64,000 bases of DNA from an uncultured Pseudomonadota bacterium (GTDB lineage: Bacteria > Pseudomonadota > Gammaproteobacteria > Methylococcales > Methylomonadaceae), in assembly GCA_903918375.1 (NCBI GenBank), contig CAIXED010000011.1, positions 1-64,000 of the forward strand, in the 5' to 3' direction. Positions 59,933-64,000 of this stretch are shown here, piece by piece. The translations under genes and the position numbers were made by a program. Position 1 is the first letter of the stretch. Each line of letters starts with the position of its first letter. The notes beneath the pieces are model-generated. The model did not search any database. It saw nothing but the letters and a program-made list of their open reading frames with translations, and had not been told where the DNA came from.

Positions 59933-60412
59933 TTATAAGCAAGCCGCCAACCAAAGCCTCAAACGTAAGCCTAATTCGCTGGTATAGCCGGTGGTGGTGA
60001 AAACGATTTTGCCGTTGCTGTCGGTGAAAAATACCGCTGGCACTGCGCTTACCCCGTAAGTATTGGCGATCAAGCCTTGTTGGTCGTTGACCACTTGCCA
60101 GCTTAATTGTTTACTCTGTAAATACATATTAACTTCAGCATCATCGCCCGAACGTAGCGCCACAGTTAATAGCGGATAATCGGGGTTAATCGCCGAAATC
60201 GCGCTTTGCATCAAGCGACAGACGCCACACCATTCCGCCCAGAAATAAATCACTCCCGGCCCTTGGCTAATAGCGGCGGGGGCGGCTTGATTTTGCAGAG
60301 TGCTTTGAGCAATCGCGGGTGGTGTGCCGGTCACTAAATTGTTGCTACGCAAAAATTGACCAGCAAAAATCACCACCGTGAACAGTAAATACAAGCCGTA
60401 TTTTTTTAACAT
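59933..60412 (-). CDS. Membrane-anchored thioredoxin-fold protein (ScsD/TlpA-like)
   Basis: This 159-residue protein has an N-terminal signal anchor (about residues 5-20) and a periplasmic thioredoxin fold with active site FWAEWCGVC (Cys62, Cys65) and the cis-Pro segment VSAVPAVFF. It resembles the suppressor-of-copper-sensitivity ScsD/DsbE-like disulphide oxidoreductases. It probably reduces or exchanges disulphides outside the inner membrane. It overlaps the metallopeptidase gene by 1 bp, so the two are co-transcribed. Confidence 0.87.
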   Translation of the reverse strand: MLKKYGLYLLFTVVIFAGQFLRSNNLVTGTPPAIAQSTLQNQAAPAAISQGPGVIYFWAEWCGVCRLMQSAISAINPDYPLLTVALRSGDDAEVNMYLQSKQLSWQVVNDQQGLIANTYGVSAVPAVFFTDSNGKIVFTTTGYTSELGLRLRLWLAACL

Positions 60413-61128
60413 TAAAGTCCTTGCATGACTCGTGCGCCGTGTTGTTTAAGCCAATGGCGCTGTTGTTGATAATTCGGTAAATGTTCGGCGACTAATTGCC
60501 AAAATGCTGCGGAATGATTTTTGTGTTTGATATGGCATAGCTCATGAACCACCACATATTCCAAAGCAGCAGCTGGGGCTAACATCAGCAACCAATTCAG
60601 ATTGATGTCGTTATTTGGTCCACAACTGCCCCAGCGGCTCTTTTGGGTTTTGATCCGCAAACTGCGCGGATGCAAGCCGAAACGTGGCGCGTGTTTTTCA
60701 ATCATTAACTGCGCTTGTTGTTGGGCTTGGCGTTTCATCCAGTGACTTAAAGCATGACGGATATGGTCGGAATGCTGTTCAGGCGCAAGGCTGATTGGTA
60801 ATTTGACTAGCAATTTGTCGTCACTGACGAGGTGATGAACTTTTAAAGTTTTGGCGGGATGGAAGCTTAGATTTAACAACAACTGGCTGTCTTGAAACGG
60901 CACCAAAACCCCATCGCGATATTCGCTCGGTGCCAGACTATTGACGCTGGCTTTGTCAGTCACCCGTTGCACAGCTTGACGCAGCCAATCCTGATGTTGG
61001 GCGACAAAGGCTTTAATCTGTTTTTCCGAAACATGCGGTGGCGCCACCACTTCAATTTTGTCCGGCTTAACCACCAAACGGGTGTTTTTCGCCCGAGTGC
61101 TACGGCGAATTTGATAATCAAAACTCAT
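60412..61128 (-). CDS. YgjP-like metal-dependent hydrolase (DUF45, SprT-like fold)
   Basis: This 238-residue cytoplasmic protein has the zinc-metallopeptidase motif HELCHIKH (residues 195-202) followed by NHSAAFW, and the family's SRWGSCG motif (164-170). No signal peptide. The substrate is unknown. It ends overlapping the thioredoxin-fold gene and starts 3 bp after the globin gene stop, so the three form a minus-strand operon. Confidence 0.9.
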   Translation of the reverse strand: MSFDYQIRRSTRAKNTRLVVKPDKIEVVAPPHVSEKQIKAFVAQHQDWLRQAVQRVTDKASVNSLAPSEYRDGVLVPFQDSQLLLNLSFHPAKTLKVHHLVSDDKLLVKLPISLAPEQHSDHIRHALSHWMKRQAQQQAQLMIEKHAPRFGLHPRSLRIKTQKSRWGSCGPNNDINLNWLLMLAPAAALEYVVVHELCHIKHKNHSAAFWQLVAEHLPNYQQQRHWLKQHGARVMQGL

Positions 61129-61131
61129 TAA

Positions 61132-61521
61132 TTATGCGGACGGCTGATTAATCATGTGAGTCGCTAATTGCTGTAAGGACTCCCGCAAATTAGCCCGCAA
61201 AGCTTGTGGCATCGGCACTTCGGCCAAGGCTTTATTCATGCATAACATCCATTGATCGCGTTCCACTTCACCAATTTTGAAGGGAAAATGCCGACGTCTA
61301 AGCATAGGATGACCGAATTCTTCGATAAACAAATTCGGCCCACCCAGCCAGCCGGATAAATATTTAAACAATTTATCTTTGGCGGTGTTGAGGCTTTCGC
61401 CATGAACGGCGCGAACCGCTTCCGCTTCCGGCAAAATGTCCATGTAAAAATAAAAACGTTCAACTAGGCTACGAACCGCGGTTTCGCCGCCCATTAATTG
61501 ATAGGGAGTAGTCTCTGTCAT
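61132..61521 (-). CDS. Group 2 truncated haemoglobin
   Basis: This 129-residue protein has the 2/2 globin pattern: LVERFYFYMDILPEAEAVRA, then LFKYLSGWLGGPNLFIEEFG, then PMLRRRHFPFKIGEVERDQW with the proximal His (RRRHFPF) and the Trp typical of group 2. It binds haem and O2/NO; roles proposed for the family are NO or oxygen handling. First gene of a three-gene minus-strand unit. Confidence 0.92.
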   Translation of the reverse strand: MTETTPYQLMGGETAVRSLVERFYFYMDILPEAEAVRAVHGESLNTAKDKLFKYLSGWLGGPNLFIEEFGHPMLRRRHFPFKIGEVERDQWMLCMNKALAEVPMPQALRANLRESLQQLATHMINQPSA

Positions 61522-61643
61522 TAGCTTTAAAGGTTAATTTGTATGATTGTTGGGTATACTAGGCGTTATCTATCATGCCTAATGGGAATTTAATTGGGCT
61601 TGATTAGTCTTATTGGCTCTATTCTTTTTTGAGGACACATTAT

Positions 61644-62312
61644 ATGCGCTTAAATACTGCAACTGTTCGTTCCGATGCCAGCGTTTTGGCAACTAACAAG
61701 GTTTTGAAAAACACCTATCTATTGTTAGCGATGACTTTATTGTTCAGCGCTGGCACCGCGGCAGCGGCAATGGCGTTTGATTTACCGCATCCAGGTTTGG
61801 TAGTGACTTTAGTCGGTTACTTTGGTTTGTTGTTTTTAACCAATCGCTACAGCAATAGTGCGTTAGGCATTGTTTTCGTGTTTGCCTTGACCGGTTTCAT
61901 GGGCATGACTTTAGGCCCCGTTTTAAATATGTACGTTAAAGCTTTCAGCAACGGCACCGAGTTGATCATGATGGCTTTGGGCGGCACTGGCGTGATGTTC
62001 TTAGGTTTATCAGCTTACGCTTTAACTACTCGTAAAGATTTCAGCTTTATCACTGGCTTTTTGATGGTCGGTGTTTGGGTTGCCTTCTTTGCTGGCATCG
62101 CGGCATTGTTGTTTTCAATCCCAATGTTGTCATTAGCGGTTTCAGCGATGTTTATCGTTTTAATGTCGGGCATGATTTTGTTGCAAACCAGCCAAATCAT
62201 TAACGGCGGCGAAACCAACTACATCTTGGCAACCGTTTCTTTGTACGTTTCCTTGTTTAATCTGTTCACCAGCTTATTACAAATCTTGGGCGTTTACGGC
62301 AGCGATGACTAA
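61644..62312 (+). CDS. BAX inhibitor-1 family (YccA-like) membrane protein
   Basis: This 222-residue protein has seven hydrophobic helices, with VLKNTYLLLAMTLLFSA at the N-terminal boundary, GFMGMTLGPVLNMY in the middle, and the acidic end LQILGVYGSDD. E. coli YccA of this family binds and restrains the FtsH protease; that role is inferred by homology. I chose ATG 61644 because GAGGAC precedes it, rather than the in-frame TTG at 61629. A clear terminator follows. Confidence 0.93.
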   Translation: MRLNTATVRSDASVLATNKVLKNTYLLLAMTLLFSAGTAAAAMAFDLPHPGLVVTLVGYFGLLFLTNRYSNSALGIVFVFALTGFMGMTLGPVLNMYVKAFSNGTELIMMALGGTGVMFLGLSAYALTTRKDFSFITGFLMVGVWVAFFAGIAALLFSIPMLSLAVSAMFIVLMSGMILLQTSQIINGGETNYILATVSLYVSLFNLFTSLLQILGVYGSDD

Positions 62313-62339
62313 TCATTGCTGAGAGTGCTCCAGTTTTAG

Positions 62340-62369
62340 CGGTGATAGTGGTCTCACTATCACCGTTTT
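62340..62369 (+). terminator. Intrinsic terminator after the BAX inhibitor-1 family gene
   Basis: CGGTGATAGTG (62340-62350) pairs perfectly with CACTATCACCG (62355-62365), with a 4-nt loop, followed by TTTTG. Strong Rho-independent terminator, 28 bp after the stop. Confidence 0.9.
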
Positions 62370-62434
62370 GATCTTGCATCATCTCTATCCTTCATCCGCG
62401 ACCATCTCGCATTATTTTGAAAAAATAACATCAC

Positions 62435-64000
62435 ATGAACGACTTTATTCCTGGACAGCGCTGGATTAGCAATACCGAATCGGAACTCGGTTTGGGCATG
62501 ATTTTGGAAGTAGCATTTAATCGCGTTACGGTCTTATTTTTAGCCACTAGCGAAAGACGTGTCTATGCCAAAGACAATGCGCCCTTAACGCGGGTTCGCT
62601 TTAATGAAGGCGACGAAATTGAATCGGTCGATTACCTCAAAATCACCGTCCACCAAGTTCAGGAAAACAGTGGATTATTGACTTATATCGGCTTGGATGA
62701 AGACGATAATTTGCATCAAATTGACGAGATGGAGCTGAACCATCACATCCAATTCAACAAACCCCAAGATCGTTTATTCACCGGACAATTTGACCCTACC
62801 GCTTGGTATCGTTTGCGTTACCAAACTTGGCAGCGCCAACAGCAACACCAGCAATCGGCTGTTAAAGGCTTGCAAGGTGCCAGAGCTTCGTTAATTCCCC
62901 ATCAGTTATACATTGCCGAGCAAGCTGCCAATCGTGCCGCGCCGCGGGTGATGTTGGCTGATGAAGTCGGTTTAGGTAAAACCATCGAAGCCGGTTTAAT
63001 CATTCAGCACCGTTTGATTAATGGCTTGAGCAAACGGGTATTGATTTTGGTGCCGGACAGTTTATTGCACCAATGGCTGGTGGAAATGCGCCGCCGCTTT
63101 AATTTGCGGTTCAGTATTTTTGACGAAAGCCGCTGTTTGGTTAGCGATGGTGACAATCCGTTCCAAACCGAGCAATTGGTTTTATGTAGCCAACGCTTTT
63201 TTTCTGACTCGCCACACCGTCAACAACAAGCCTTAGATGCCGGTTGGGATTTAGTGGTAGTCGATGAAGCGCATCATTTGGAATGGAGTGAAGAGGCGCC
63301 GAGTGCTGATTATCTGTTTGTTGAGCAATTAGCCTTAGCCACGCAAGGCTTGGTGTTGTTGACAGCGACGCCTGAACAATTGGGTAAAGAAAGCCATTTT
63401 GCCCGTTTGCGTTTGCTTGATCCTGACCGTTTTTACCAATTCCAACAGTTTCTACAAGAAGAAAGCCGCTTTGAGCCTGTGGCGCAATTGGCGCACAGCT
63501 TATTAAGTGAGCAAGCTTTAGATGATGCGGAATTGGAGCGATTAAAAGAGCTGTTAAAACACGACAATGTTGATAGCTTGTTGCAACAAGTTAATGATTT
63601 TGACAGCAACGCCCGCGAAGAATTGATCAAATTATTGCTCGATCATCACGGTACAGGTCGGATTCTATTCAGAAACTCCCGCCAAACCGTCCAAGGCTTC
63701 CCCGACCGTGAGCGTTACGGTTATCCATTACAAGGTGATGAAACCAGTGATTTAGCCAATAGCCCGTATTTGCATTGGCTGGTCGACAAACTCAAAGCCT
63801 TGGGTGATGAAAAAGCCTTGTTAATCTGCAAACGTGCAGAAACCGTGATTCAGCTGGAGCAAATTTTAAGACAGCACGTCGGTCACACTGCCGCCACTTT
63901 CCACGAAGGCATGAGCATTGTCGAACGCGACCGCGCGGCGGCATTTTTTGCTGATGACGAGAGCAGGGCACAGGTATTGATTTGTTCGGAAATCGGCAGC
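62435..64000 (+). CDS. rapA: RNA polymerase-associated ATPase RapA, 5' part (runs off the window)
   Basis: The frame is open from ATG 62435 to the last base (522 codons). The N-terminus GQRWISNTESELGLG is the RapA Tudor-like start, followed by PLTRVRFNEGD and the conserved RASLIPHQLYIA. The Swi2/Snf2 motor follows with MLADEVGLGKTIEAG (Walker A), VVDEAHHLEW (DEAH box) and LLTATPEQLGKESHFARLRL. The visible part ends in motif V-like sequence LICSEIGS. RapA recycles stalled RNA polymerase after transcription. The C-terminal about 45% is outside the window. No frame defects seen in the visible part. Confidence 0.96.
   Translation, partial: MNDFIPGQRWISNTESELGLGMILEVAFNRVTVLFLATSERRVYAKDNAPLTRVRFNEGDEIESVDYLKITVHQVQENSGLLTYIGLDEDDNLHQIDEMELNHHIQFNKPQDRLFTGQFDPTAWYRLRYQTWQRQQQHQQSAVKGLQGARASLIPHQLYIAEQAANRAAPRVMLADEVGLGKTIEAGLIIQHRLINGLSKRVLILVPDSLLHQWLVEMRRRFNLRFSIFDESRCLVSDGDNPFQTEQLVLCSQRFFSDSPHRQQQALDAGWDLVVVDEAHHLEWSEEAPSADYLFVEQLALATQGLVLLTATPEQLGKESHFARLRLLDPDRFYQFQQFLQEESRFEPVAQLAHSLLSEQALDDAELERLKELLKHDNVDSLLQQVNDFDSNAREELIKLLLDHHGTGRILFRNSRQTVQGFPDRERYGYPLQGDETSDLANSPYLHWLVDKLKALGDEKALLICKRAETVIQLEQILRQHVGHTAATFHEGMSIVERDRAAAFFADDESRAQVLICSEIGS

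Overview
This window looks like chromosome from a gammaproteobacterium of moderate GC. The clues are a yceD-rpmF-plsX-fabH-fabD-fabG operon, a RapA homologue, PurT, DusA, and REP-like inverted repeats between genes. The gene mix (giant secreted adhesins, OGT/SPINDLY transferase, group 2 truncated haemoglobin) would suit a Methylococcales-type methanotroph, but no marker in the window proves this.

Positions 1-44,210 (about 70% of the window) hold two adjacent type I secretion (T1SS) adhesin loci on the + strand. Locus A (369-28,810) has an HlyD-type adaptor, a TolC-type outer-membrane protein, a 6,846-residue Bap-like adhesin, a TPR + OGT/SPINDLY-type glycosyltransferase, a second TolC-like protein, and an unrecognised exported protein with a C-terminal membrane anchor. 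No ABC transporter is seen in locus A; it may lie upstream of the window. The giant gene is a mosaic. A lower-GC first part encodes Ig-like repeats. A markedly GC-richer stretch (about 16.9-23.3 kb) carries two FG-GAP (integrin-type propeller) blocks, and the first block is followed by what looks like a complete old RTX C-terminus buried inside the protein.

Locus B (29,442-44,210) encodes TolC, a MotB/OmpA-like protein, HlyD, a MotA/TolQ-like protein, a 2,361-residue RTX adhesin, and an ABC transporter. This matches the parts list of the Salmonella SPI-4 SiiABCDEF system, in which SiiA/SiiB form a proton channel beside the secretion machine. I consider this the most interesting system in the window.

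Positions 44,267-46,305 hold two toxin-antitoxin modules (ParDE-like and TacAT-like) and several perfect inverted repeats. Positions 46,334-53,288 hold single housekeeping or unassigned genes: an OmpA-family lipoprotein, an orphan phosphoribosyltransferase, dusA, folE, a membrane-anchored MutS-family ATPase, purT and a lytic transglycosylase. Positions 53,309-57,859 are the fatty-acid/phospholipid operon, with a recognisable promoter and intrinsic terminator; acpP and fabF are not in it. A Phd/PIN toxin-antitoxin pair follows. After that come two tandem 58-60-residue membrane proteins (the second is easily missed), a predicted multi-pass membrane protein, a thioredoxin-fold protein, a YgjP-type metallopeptidase, a truncated haemoglobin, a BAX-inhibitor-1 family protein, and the 5' part of rapA running off the right edge.
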